From NCBI GenBank assembly GCA_023388075.1, contig JAEWGX010000034.1, forward strand, positions 8,271 to 72,270: 64,000 bases of DNA, in the 5' to 3' direction. The notes under the pieces are model-generated. The model saw nothing but the letters and a program-made list of their open reading frames with translations. It searched no databases and was not told the DNA's origin. Of this stretch, positions 1 to 7,413 are shown piece by piece. The position numbers and the translations under genes are program-made. Origin of the DNA: Pseudomonadota bacterium. GTDB lineage: Bacteria > Pseudomonadota > Gammaproteobacteria > Burkholderiales > Burkholderiaceae_E. Each line of letters starts with the position of its first letter. The stretch's first letter is position 1.

Positions 1-841
1 GGGACAGGAAGAGCGCGGATGGATTGCTCACCGCGCGCAGGCCGCGGTCGGTCATGGCGAAGACACCCAGCTCGTTCACCGCGCCGAAGCGGTTCTTGAT
101 CGCGCGCACCAGCCGGAAGGTGGAGTGGCTGTCGCCCTCGAAGTAGAGGACGGTATCCACCATGTGCTCCAGCACGCGCGGGCCGGCCAGCGCGCCCTCC
201 TTGGTCACGTGGCCGATCATCACCACGGCGACGCCCTGCTGCTTCGCCATCCGCGTGAGCTGCGCCGCGCACTCGCGCACCTGCGCCACGGAGCCGGGCG
301 CCGATTGCAGCTGGTCGGTGAAGACCGTCTGGATCGAATCGATCACCACCACCGCTGGCCGCGTCGACCGGATCGCCGCGTCTATCCGCTCGAGCGAGAT
401 CTCCGCGAGCATCGGCAGGCGCGAGCCGTCGACGCCAATCCGCTGCGCGCGCAAGGCCACCTGCCCGAGCGACTCCTCGCCCGTCACGTAGAGCACCGGT
501 TGGGTCTGGGCGAGGCTCGCGAGGGTCTGCAGCAGCAGCGTCGACTTGCCGATGCCCGGGTCCCCGCCGATCAGCACCACCGAGCCGGGGACCATGCCAC
601 CGCCGAGCACGCGGTCGAACTCCTCAAGGCCGGTCGCAAGCCGCGGCGACGATTCGGGCGGCACTTCGGCAAGGAGCGATACCGGGCTCGGCGCGGCGAG
701 CGGCTCGAAGCGCCCCGAGGCGCCGCGCTCGACACGGGTTTCCTCCAACGTGTTCCACGCGTTGCAGGCCGGACACTGACCCTGCCACTTGGCGAAGGCC
801 GCGCCGCATTCACGGCAGACGTACTGGGAACGCGGCGCCAT
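1..841 (-). CDS. radA: DNA repair protein RadA (3' part outside window)
   Basis: RadA/Sms is a RecA-like ATPase that processes recombination intermediates through branch migration. About 280 residues are visible from the ATG at 841; the C-terminal Lon-like domain lies beyond the left edge. The N-terminus carries a four-cysteine zinc finger (CREC, then CPAC about 15 residues on), followed by a Walker A segment of the form GGDPGIGKSTLL. Near the edge the RadA-specific KNRFG motif is readable. The start codon overlaps the alr stop by one base (TGATG), so radA is the downstream member of an alr-radA pair and is probably translationally coupled. The motifs leave little doubt about the family. Confidence 0.95.
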   Translation of the reverse strand, partial: MAPRSQYVCRECGAAFAKWQGQCPACNAWNTLEETRVERGASGRFEPLAAPSPVSLLAEVPPESSPRLATGLEEFDRVLGGGMVPGSVVLIGGDPGIGKSTLLLQTLASLAQTQPVLYVTGEESLGQVALRAQRIGVDGSRLPMLAEISLERIDAAIRSTRPAVVVIDSIQTVFTDQLQSAPGSVAQVRECAAQLTRMAKQQGVAVVMIGHVTKEGALAGPRVLEHMVDTVLYFEGDSHSTFRLVRAIKNRFGAVNELGVFAMTDRGLRAVSNPSALFLS

Positions 842-1929
842 CAGGCGGGCGGCCCGATGAAGTCCTCGCGCACGACGCGGCGCACCCGCGGCGCGATCGC
901 GCAGAGCAATTCGTAGCCGATCGTGCCGGCGCTGGCGGCAACCTCGTCCACCGACACCTGCGCGCCCCATAGCTCCACGGGCGAGCCGAGGCGCGCGCTT
1001 GGGATCGCGTCGATGTCCACCGCCAGCATGTCCATCGATACTCGACCCACCGTGCCGGTGCGCACGCCCGCGACGGCGACGGGTGTCCCGGTGGGCGCGA
1101 CCCGCGGATAGCCGTCCGCATAGCCGCAATCCACGATACCGATACGCATCCGGGACGGCGCGGTGAAGGAGGAGCCGTAGCCCACGCTGTCCCCCGGAGC
1201 GAGATCGCGTACGGCGATCAGGCGCCCGGTGAGCGACATGGCCGGACGCAGCCCGAAGGAGGCGGCGCCGCGGTCGGCGAACGGCGTCGCGCCGTAGAGG
1301 ATGATCCCCGGCCGTACCCAGTCGCGGTGCGCCTGCGGCACGGTCAGCACGGCCGCGGAGTTCGCCAGGCTGCGTTCTCCCGGCAGACCCGCCGTCGCGG
1401 CGTCGAAGTCCGCGATCGCGCGTGCCGCGCCGCCGGCCACGTCCGCGTTGGCGAAGTGGCTCATCAGCGCGACCGACTCGACGCCGGGCATGGCCGAGAG
1501 ACGCGAATGGATCGCGCCCGCGCGCTCGCGCGGCACGCCGAGCCGATTGAGGCCGGTGTCGACCTTCAGCACCGCCGCGACCGGCTCGCCGCGGTGCGCC
1601 TGCAGCCAGCCCACCTGCTCCTCGCAATGCACGACGAGCGCAAGGCGAAGTCGCGCCGCGAGCGCCACGTCGTCCTCCTCGAAGGCACCTTCGATCATCA
1701 GGATGGGGCGCCGCCAGCCGGCCTCGCGCAACCGTGCCGCGCCATCGAACTCGAGCAGCGCGAGTCCATCGGCAGCCGCGAACCCGGTCATGGCTGCGCC
1801 GAGCCCGTGGCCGTAGGCCTCGGCCTTCACCACCGCCCATGTCCGGGAGCCGGGGGCCGCCGTGCGCGCGACGGCGAGGTTGTGCGCAAGCGCGGCGATC
1901 GAGGTGGTGGCGGTGGTGCTTCGGGTCAT
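841..1929 (-). CDS. alr: alanine racemase (PLP-dependent)
   Basis: This enzyme interconverts L- and D-alanine in the cytoplasm and supplies D-Ala for peptidoglycan. The product has 362 residues, normal for Alr. The PLP-binding lysine sits near residue 33 in the segment AVVKAEAYGHG. The second catalytic base, a tyrosine, is in the SVGYGSSF segment after the barrel domain. The reading frame stays open far upstream, antisense to lplT, but the Alr N-terminus (MTRSTTATT) begins at the ATG at 1929, so I start there. It is divergent from lplT with about 200 bases between, and its stop overlaps the radA start. Whether a second racemase such as dadX exists cannot be told from this window. Confidence 0.93.
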   Translation of the reverse strand: MTRSTTATTSIAALAHNLAVARTAAPGSRTWAVVKAEAYGHGLGAAMTGFAAADGLALLEFDGAARLREAGWRRPILMIEGAFEEDDVALAARLRLALVVHCEEQVGWLQAHRGEPVAAVLKVDTGLNRLGVPRERAGAIHSRLSAMPGVESVALMSHFANADVAGGAARAIADFDAATAGLPGERSLANSAAVLTVPQAHRDWVRPGIILYGATPFADRGAASFGLRPAMSLTGRLIAVRDLAPGDSVGYGSSFTAPSRMRIGIVDCGYADGYPRVAPTGTPVAVAGVRTGTVGRVSMDMLAVDIDAIPSARLGSPVELWGAQVSVDEVAASAGTIGYELLCAIAPRVRRVVREDFIGPPA

Positions 1930-2136
1930 GAGGGAAAGAAGCTCGTCAGGGACCGGGGCTTGCTGGCGGGCGGCACGGGCTCGGCGGGGTCGCGGCCGGG
2001 CGCCGGACGGCGGAAGAGCCCGCCGGACCTTCCATGATATAACCACGCCCGGATCGCGAACGGCGGATGGATGCCCGCCGGCTCGAGCCAATCGGAGTGA
2101 ATCGATGCCAGGCAGGGACGAGACGATGCGAGGCGC

Positions 2137-3423
2137 ATGAAGCGCGGCTTCTACACGATCATGGCGGCGCAGTTCTTCTCGTCGCTGGCCGACAACGCGC
2201 TGCTGATCGCCGCGATGGCGCTTCTCCTGGAGAACCATTCGCCCGAGTGGGTCGTGCCGTTGCTGAAGCTCTTCTTCACCATCTCGTACGTGATGCTGGC
2301 GCCCTTCGTGGGCGCGTTCGCGGACTCGATGCCGAAGGGCCGGGTGATGCTGGTGACCAACTTCGTGAAGATCGGAGGGTGCGCCCTCCTCTTCTGGACC
2401 GTGCATCCGCTGCTCTCCTACGCCGTCGTCGGCTTCGGCGCGGCCGCCTATTCCCCGGCCAAGTACGGCATCCTGACCGAGCTGCTGCCCCCGGAGAAGC
2501 TCGTCGCCGCCAACGGGTGGATCGAGGGCACGACGGTCGCCTCGATCATTCTGGGCACGCTGCTCGGCGGGGCGCTGATCACGCCGAGGATCTCCGGATA
2601 CCTGCTCGCCCTGGACCTGCCTCTGATCGACACCGGGATCACCTCGCCGGCCGAGGCGGCGATCGCGGCCACGGCGGGCATCTATCTCCTGGCCGCGGCC
2701 ATCAACCTGAAGATCCCCGACACCGGGGCGCGCTACCCGCACCAGCAGCGTCACCCCCTGCGGCTGATGCGCGAGTTCGTCCACTGCAACCGTACGCTCT
2801 GGCGCGACAAGCTCGGACAGATCTCGCTGTCGGTGACGACGCTCTTCTGGGGCGCTGGTGCCACGCTGCAGTTCATCGTGCTGAAATGGGCGCAGATCCA
2901 CCTCGGCATGCGGCTCGACCAGGCCGCGATCCTGCAAGGCATCGTCGCCGTCGGCGTGGCCGGCGGGGCGATGGGCGCCGCCGCGATCATCCCGCTCAGG
3001 CGCTCGCCCCGAGTCCTGCCCTGCGGCGTCCTGATGGGATTGCTGCTTCCGGTGATGACAGTGGTGTCGTCACTGCCCTTCGCGTTCGCGATGCTGGTCG
3101 TGATCGGGGCCCTCGCGGGCTTCTTCGTCGTCCCGATGAACGCGCTGCTTCAGCACCGCGGCTACGTGCTGATGAGCGCGGGCCATTCGATCGCGGTCCA
3201 GAACTTCAACGAGAACCTCAACATCCTGGTCATGCTCTCGCTCTACGCGGTGCTGCTGCGCCTGGACCTGCATATCAACACCATCGTGGTCCTGTTCGGC
3301 TTGTTCGTGGCCACGGCCATGATGATGGTGATCCGGTTGCATCGCGCCAACCAGCGCAACTACGATTCCGAGTCGCTGATCGGCGAGCATCCGCATGCCC
3401 GCGCCGGCGAGGTCAAGCCGTGA
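2137..3423 (+). CDS. lplT: lysophospholipid transporter LplT (MFS)
   Basis: LplT flips lysophospholipids such as lyso-PE across the inner membrane for re-acylation on the cytoplasmic side. The 428-residue product has about twelve hydrophobic segments typical of an MFS carrier. It opens with MKRGFYTIMAAQFFSSLADN, and AAYSPAKYGILTELLPP and ANGWIEGTT are typical of the LplT family. In E. coli lplT is followed by the acyltransferase/ligase aas, but no aas lies next to it here, so the acylation partner would be elsewhere. It is transcribed away from alr and convergently towards udg, with only about 50 bases between the stops and no clear intrinsic terminator. Confidence 0.9.
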   Translation: MKRGFYTIMAAQFFSSLADNALLIAAMALLLENHSPEWVVPLLKLFFTISYVMLAPFVGAFADSMPKGRVMLVTNFVKIGGCALLFWTVHPLLSYAVVGFGAAAYSPAKYGILTELLPPEKLVAANGWIEGTTVASIILGTLLGGALITPRISGYLLALDLPLIDTGITSPAEAAIAATAGIYLLAAAINLKIPDTGARYPHQQRHPLRLMREFVHCNRTLWRDKLGQISLSVTTLFWGAGATLQFIVLKWAQIHLGMRLDQAAILQGIVAVGVAGGAMGAAAIIPLRRSPRVLPCGVLMGLLLPVMTVVSSLPFAFAMLVVIGALAGFFVVPMNALLQHRGYVLMSAGHSIAVQNFNENLNILVMLSLYAVLLRLDLHINTIVVLFGLFVATAMMMVIRLHRANQRNYDSESLIGEHPHARAGEVKP

Positions 3424-3475
3424 CGCGTGCCCGGGCGGAACCGGTGCGTCGGTCGGCGCCAATGGCCCGGACGGC

Positions 3476-4249
3476 TCAGGCGGTCGACCGGCTCGCGACG
3501 TCGACCGCGAGGCAGAGATCCTCCCAGCTCTTGCGCTTGTCCGGGAGGTTGCGCAGCAGGTATGCCGGATGATAGGTGCACACCACCGGGATCCGGCGCT
3601 GCTCCCCCGGATAGTGATGCACCCGTTGTCGCAGCCCCGCGATGCTCGCGTCGGTGCCGAGCACGCCCTGGGCGGCGACCCGGCCGAGCAACAGGATCAG
3701 GTCGGGCTGGACCAGCTCGATCTGCCGGCGCAGGAAGGGCTCGCAGGCGTGCGCCTCCGCGGGCTCGGGGTTGCGGTTGCCCGGCGGGCGGCACTTGACG
3801 ATGTTGGTGATGAAGACGTCCGACTCGCGCGCGAGGCCGGCCGCAACGAGCATCTGCGTCAGCAACTGGCCGGCCGCGCCGACGAACGGCTCGCCGCGGG
3901 CATCCTCCTCCGCCCCGGGCGCTTCGCCGATCAGCATCCAGCGCGCCGTCGCCGGGCCGGTCCCGAAGACCGTGTTGCGACGGGTTTCACAGAGCCCGCA
4001 GCGACGGCAGTCGGCGACCTCCGCCTGCAGTGCCGCCCAGGCGTCTTCGGCCGGCATCGCAGGCAGGGGCGCGACGCGTCCGTGCGACGACGGCTGCGGC
4101 ACCGCGGCTTGCCCGACCTGCGATTCCGGAGGCGACGTGACGGGCGGACCGTCGACCTGCGGCTCGGTCGTCGCCGACGCCTCGCGGCGGATCCACAGCG
4201 GGCCGAGTTCGAGCGCCTCCCAGGCCCGCAGCAGGCGCTCATCCACCAT
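3476..4249 (-). CDS. family 4-type uracil-DNA glycosylase
   Basis: Predicted Fe-S uracil-DNA glycosylase that removes uracil from DNA at the start of base excision repair. The 257-residue product has a Pro/Ser-rich linker over roughly residues 35-75, then the glycosylase domain. Visible motifs are the cysteine pair CRRCGLC, GEAPGAEEDARGEPFVG (uracil pocket), NIVKCRPPGNR, a further cysteine in HACEPFL, and HPAYLLRN near the C-terminus. The four cysteines fit the [4Fe-4S] ligands of this family. I chose the ATG at 4249, which overlaps the end of rimI by 11 bases; longer in-frame starts lie wholly inside rimI. It is the last gene of the leftward tsaB operon. Confidence 0.88.
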   Translation of the reverse strand: MVDERLLRAWEALELGPLWIRREASATTEPQVDGPPVTSPPESQVGQAAVPQPSSHGRVAPLPAMPAEDAWAALQAEVADCRRCGLCETRRNTVFGTGPATARWMLIGEAPGAEEDARGEPFVGAAGQLLTQMLVAAGLARESDVFITNIVKCRPPGNRNPEPAEAHACEPFLRRQIELVQPDLILLLGRVAAQGVLGTDASIAGLRQRVHHYPGEQRRIPVVCTYHPAYLLRNLPDKRKSWEDLCLAVDVASRSTA

Positions 4250-4805
4250 GAGGGACCCCGGGAAGCCATGGCGCGTGCAGCGGCAGCGTGCCGCGCATGA
4301 CGATCGCGTCTTCGCGCCTGCCGTCGAAGAACGGGTAGTAGCCGCGGCGCACGCCGATGCGCTCCAGGCCGACGCGATCGTAGAGGCGAAGCGCCCGGGC
4401 GTTCGATGGCCTGACCTCGAGCAGCAGCGCCGTGGCGCCGCGCCTGCCGACGTCGTCCGCGATCCAGCGGAGGGACCATTCACCCTGGCCGCGCCCCTGC
4501 CGCGCCCGCACGACGCTCAGGTTGAGGAGGTGCACCTCGTCCGGGCTCCACATCAGCACGCTGTAGCCCGCAAGCCGCCGCGCTTCGTCGATGAAGCACC
4601 ACGCATCGTAGCCGGCAGCGAGCGAGTCGCTGAAGTTGCCCCGCGTCCACGGAAAGTCGTAGATCTCGACCTCGTGCCGCATGACCTCGTCCAGGTCCGC
4701 GGGTGTCATCGGCCGCACGGCGAGCGGCTGCGCCGGGGCGAGGCCGGGGAGGATGCTCGCGTACTGCGTGCCCTGGGACCGGGATCCCGTGTCGCCCATC
4801 GGCAT
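4239..4805 (-). CDS. rimI: ribosomal protein S18 alanine N-acetyltransferase RimI
   Basis: GNAT-fold acetyltransferase that acetylates the N-terminal alanine of ribosomal protein S18. The product has 188 residues. The start of the fold is RPMTPADLDEVMRHE, strand 4 is the HLLNLSVV segment, the acetyl-CoA loop is in the degenerate form ARQGRGQGEW, and EVRPSNARALRLYDRVGLERIGVRRGYY is classic RimI. The ATG at 4805 overlaps the tsaB stop by one base (TGATG). The tsaB-rimI-udg order is common in betaproteobacteria and supports the call. The usual Q/RxxGxG/A motif reads RQGRGQG, so coenzyme binding looks intact. Confidence 0.9.
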   Translation of the reverse strand: MPMGDTGSRSQGTQYASILPGLAPAQPLAVRPMTPADLDEVMRHEVEIYDFPWTRGNFSDSLAAGYDAWCFIDEARRLAGYSVLMWSPDEVHLLNLSVVRARQGRGQGEWSLRWIADDVGRRGATALLLEVRPSNARALRLYDRVGLERIGVRRGYYPFFDGRREDAIVMRGTLPLHAPWLPGVPHGG

Positions 4806-5701
4806 CACCCCCGCGCCGCCTCGGCCGCGCCGGATGCGCGTTCGACCGCCCTCAGGCGCTGCTCCCGCAAGTCGAGCGCGACCTTGTCGCGCACGTACAC
4901 GGGCAGTGCGGCTTCGGGCGGGCCGCCGGCGGGTGCGCCGCGGCTGGTCGCCACCGCGAGCACCGCATCGGCGGTCGGCCCGCGCCGGCCCGCCGCTTCG
5001 GGATCCAGGCCGGCGGACGATGCCCATTGCGCGAGTGCCGGCACGACGACGAAGGCGTTCCCGGCGGCGACGCAGGCCGCGCCCTCGCCGCGGAACCGCT
5101 CGAAGGCCGCGATCGCCTCGGCGGCGCTGCCGACGAGCGGTCCGGCCAGCGGCTCGGGATGCGCGCCGGCGCGGCAGCGATGGACTGCGTAGTAGCACTC
5201 GCCCATGCGGGCATCGATCGCGCCCAACTGGAGCCATTCGGCGCCGGGCTCGCGCCAGCCCGGCGCCTGGGCGGCCATGGCCGCGAAGGAGCAGATGCCG
5301 GCCACCGGCAACGAGAGCGCGAGGCCGAGACCCTGGACCAGCCCGGCCGCGACGCGCAGCGAGGTGAAGGCGCCCGGTCCCTGCGCGAAGGCAAGCCCTG
5401 TCACCTGGGAGAGCCGGATGGAAGCTCGCGACAGCAATCGATCCAGCAGCACCAACGCGTCACGCGACGCGAGCGGGCCCTGTGCCTGCGCCGTGCTCCG
5501 CACGCCGGGATGCTGGCGCTCGGGCTGGCGCGACCAGAATTCCGTGGACGCGGCCCGTTCGGTCCCGAGCGCCACGGAGCAGTCGTCCGCGTGGATGGAA
5601 AGCGCGAGCAGCAGCGGGGCGACGCTTGCCTCGATGGCAGGTGGGGCGCCCTCCGGGGACGAGGAGGATGAACCGTGGGGCGATTCGGGGAACGGTACCA
5701 T
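4805..5701 (-). CDS. tsaB: tRNA threonylcarbamoyladenosine biosynthesis protein TsaB
   Basis: TsaB is the non-catalytic scaffold that pairs with TsaD and TsaE to install t6A37 on ANN-decoding tRNAs. The ASKHA-fold signature is clear: LLLALSIHADDCSVALG near the N-terminus, and FAQGPGAFTSLRVAAGLVQG in the middle. The product is 298 residues against a usual 220-240. The extra length is an N-terminal Ser/Pro-rich leader of about 30 residues plus insertions in the C-terminal half. No alternative ATG, GTG or TTG lies between the leader and the first strand, so the long start is kept. Its stop overlaps the rimI start. Confidence 0.88.
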   Translation of the reverse strand: MVPFPESPHGSSSSSPEGAPPAIEASVAPLLLALSIHADDCSVALGTERAASTEFWSRQPERQHPGVRSTAQAQGPLASRDALVLLDRLLSRASIRLSQVTGLAFAQGPGAFTSLRVAAGLVQGLGLALSLPVAGICSFAAMAAQAPGWREPGAEWLQLGAIDARMGECYYAVHRCRAGAHPEPLAGPLVGSAAEAIAAFERFRGEGAACVAAGNAFVVVPALAQWASSAGLDPEAAGRRGPTADAVLAVATSRGAPAGGPPEAALPVYVRDKVALDLREQRLRAVERASGAAEAARG

Positions 5702-5740
5702 CCCCCGATTCTAGGAGACCCGGCGCGGCCGCGCCGTCAG

Positions 5741-6331
5741 TCAGTCCGAGGCGAAGGTGCCCGGGCGCGGCAGCCGGCGCAGTTGCTCGCGCAACCGCAA
5801 CCGCTCGTCCTCGGTGAGCCGGACCTTGCCCACCGGCGCGACGGTGGCGGCGTCGAGCGGCGCCAGCGGAGGGGCGACGTCCGGCGCGGCAATCGGGCCG
5901 TCCACCAGCGGTCCACCGCCTGGCCGGGCCGGCGGGCCAGGGAGCGCCGAAGCCGGCTCGACCGGCAAGGCGGACGCCGGATCCAGGACCGGGTTGACGG
6001 CGGGCACGACCACCGGCGTCGCCGCTGGCGCGATCGTTGGCGCGATGGAGGGCGCAAGGCCGGGCGCGACGGTGGCCGGGTCAGCCGGCTCCACGCCGGG
6101 CCGCTCGGCACCGCGTTCAAGCCCGTAGTGCTCCAGCAGCTGCCGCCGCAGCTCCTGGCCGCGAATGGGGTTCTCCCGCATCTGCGCTGCCGGCTCCGTG
6201 CGACCGACCGCCAAGGCGGCTTGCGGCCAGGCCAGCACGCCCGCCAGCGTGGCCATGCCGAGCACCCGCGCCACCGGGCGGCTGCGTGCCTGCGCGGCGA
6301 TCACGTTGGGCTTGACCTTGGGCGAGGACAT
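5741..6331 (-). CDS. hypothetical exported Pro/Ala-rich protein
   Basis: I do not recognise a family. The ATG at 6331 gives 196 residues. A basic N-region is followed by a hydrophobic stretch (VLGMATLAGVLAWPQAALA), which reads as a signal peptide or single membrane anchor with an AxA-like cleavage site near residue 41. A short charged segment resembling a linker (RGQELRRQLLEHYG) comes next, then about 90 residues dominated by Pro, Ala and Val. The C-terminus is a charged helix, LTEDERLRLREQLRRL. The layout fits a small periplasmic or envelope protein with a disordered middle. It is 39 bases upstream of tsaB and probably in that operon. An in-frame ATG further upstream exists but would push the signal peptide inside. 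Confidence 0.6.
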   Translation of the reverse strand: MSSPKVKPNVIAAQARSRPVARVLGMATLAGVLAWPQAALAVGRTEPAAQMRENPIRGQELRRQLLEHYGLERGAERPGVEPADPATVAPGLAPSIAPTIAPAATPVVVPAVNPVLDPASALPVEPASALPGPPARPGGGPLVDGPIAAPDVAPPLAPLDAATVAPVGKVRLTEDERLRLREQLRRLPRPGTFASD

Positions 6332-6340
6332 GAGACGAGG

Positions 6341-6631
6341 ATACGCCACGGGGCAGGAAAAAACAGCGACGTATTCGACGCTTGGCGGATTCAGCAACAC
6401 GACCGGGGCGGCATTGCGTTCGGCATTCTAGGGACCTTCGTCGCGGACGAGTGGTAAGCGATGTGCCGACGGGTGGTCGGTTCCGTAAGCTTCGTAAGCC
6501 GGCCATGCGCCGCGGCGGTCAAGGCATCGCGAGGGGTAAGGTCTGTAACAAGTCGTAATCCTGATGGCCTCAGGTGACCTGCCGCGGCGCATTTGTAACA
6601 CGGCCGGGAGGAACCCGATATCATCGTTTTC
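6341..6631. promoter_or_regulatory. ompR upstream region with phased GTAA repeats
   Basis: This gene-free stretch precedes the ompR-type regulator. GTAA occurs seven times on the + strand, starting at 6454, 6485, 6494, 6536, 6545, 6555 and 6595. Two clusters are spaced 9 bases (6485/6494) and 9-10 bases (6536/6545/6555), about one helical turn. GTAACA at 6545 and 6595 resembles half-sites bound by OmpR-family proteins, suggesting autoregulation. A 12-bp perfect inverted repeat (ATGCGCCGCGGC at 6505-6516, GCCGCGGCGCAT at 6581-6592) flanks the second cluster, and CAGGTGACCTG at 6571-6581 is a short palindrome. GGGAGGAA lies 20 bases before the ATG, too far for a normal ribosome site. No convincing -35/-10 pair is visible. 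Confidence 0.45.
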
Positions 6632-7345
6632 ATGAATCGCAACACCCGGAAACTGCTCGTCGTCGACGACGACGCAAAGCTGCGCGAGCTGCTGCAGCGC
6701 TATCTCTCCGAACAGCAATTCGAGGTCTCGCTCGCCGCGGACGCGACGGCGATGAACCGCCTGATGCAGCGCGAGGCCTATGACCTGATCATTCTTGACC
6801 AGATGCTGCCCGGCGAGGAAGGCCTCTCCATCATCCGTCGCCTGCGTGCCGCGAGCGACCGCACGCCGATCATCATGCTCACCGCCAAGGGCGACGACGT
6901 GGATCGCATCATCGGCCTCGAGATGGGCGCGGACGACTACGTGCCCAAGCCGTTCAATCCGCGCGAGCTGGTCGCGCGCATCCACGCCGTGCTGCGTCGC
7001 CAGAGCCATACCGAGGCGCCGGGCGCTCCGGCGCAGGACGCCGGCGTGGTCAACTTCGGCGCCTTCGCGTTCGATCTCGCCACGCGCACGCTCTCGCGCG
7101 ACGGCGAGCGCGTCAATCTCACCACCGGCGAGTTCTCGGTGCTCAAGGTACTGGTGCGCCACCCGCGCGTTCCGCTGTCGCGCGAGAAGCTGATGCTGCT
7201 CGCGCGCGGCCGGGAATACGGCGCCTTCGACCGGAGCCTCGACGTGCAGATCTCCCGGTTGCGCAAGCTGATCGAGCCGGATCCCCAGAACCCGCGCTTC
7301 ATCCAGACGGTCTGGGGCGTAGGCTACGTGTTCGTGCCCGAGTGA
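6632..7345 (+). CDS. ompR: OmpR-family response regulator
   Basis: DNA-binding response regulator of the OmpR/PhoB class, probably serving osmotic or envelope stress control. The 237 residues hold a receiver domain (about 8-120) with the acidic pair in VVDDDAK, the phospho-acceptor aspartate in LIILDQMLPG, the conserved Thr in IIMLTAKGDD and the Lys in YVPKPFNPRE. The winged-helix domain follows (about 135-235) with LTTGEFSVLKVLVRHP and SLDVQISRLRKLIEPDPQNPRFIQTVWGVGYVF. The sequence is close to OmpR itself. The histidine kinase follows 68 bases downstream, so the two form a classic ompR-envZ type operon. The phased GTAA repeats upstream suggest autoregulation. Confidence 0.9.
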   Translation: MNRNTRKLLVVDDDAKLRELLQRYLSEQQFEVSLAADATAMNRLMQREAYDLIILDQMLPGEEGLSIIRRLRAASDRTPIIMLTAKGDDVDRIIGLEMGADDYVPKPFNPRELVARIHAVLRRQSHTEAPGAPAQDAGVVNFGAFAFDLATRTLSRDGERVNLTTGEFSVLKVLVRHPRVPLSREKLMLLARGREYGAFDRSLDVQISRLRKLIEPDPQNPRFIQTVWGVGYVFVPE

Positions 7346-7413
7346 CCGGGTTTCCCAGCGCCTGAGCCGGTAGGTCGCTCGGGCGGGAAGCCCACCGCCA
7401 AACGAGGTCGCCG

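Noticed and set aside
841..2937. Extending alr upstream to a 698-residue protein
   Set aside because: The extra 336 residues lie antisense to lplT and have shadow-like composition; Alr begins at 1929.
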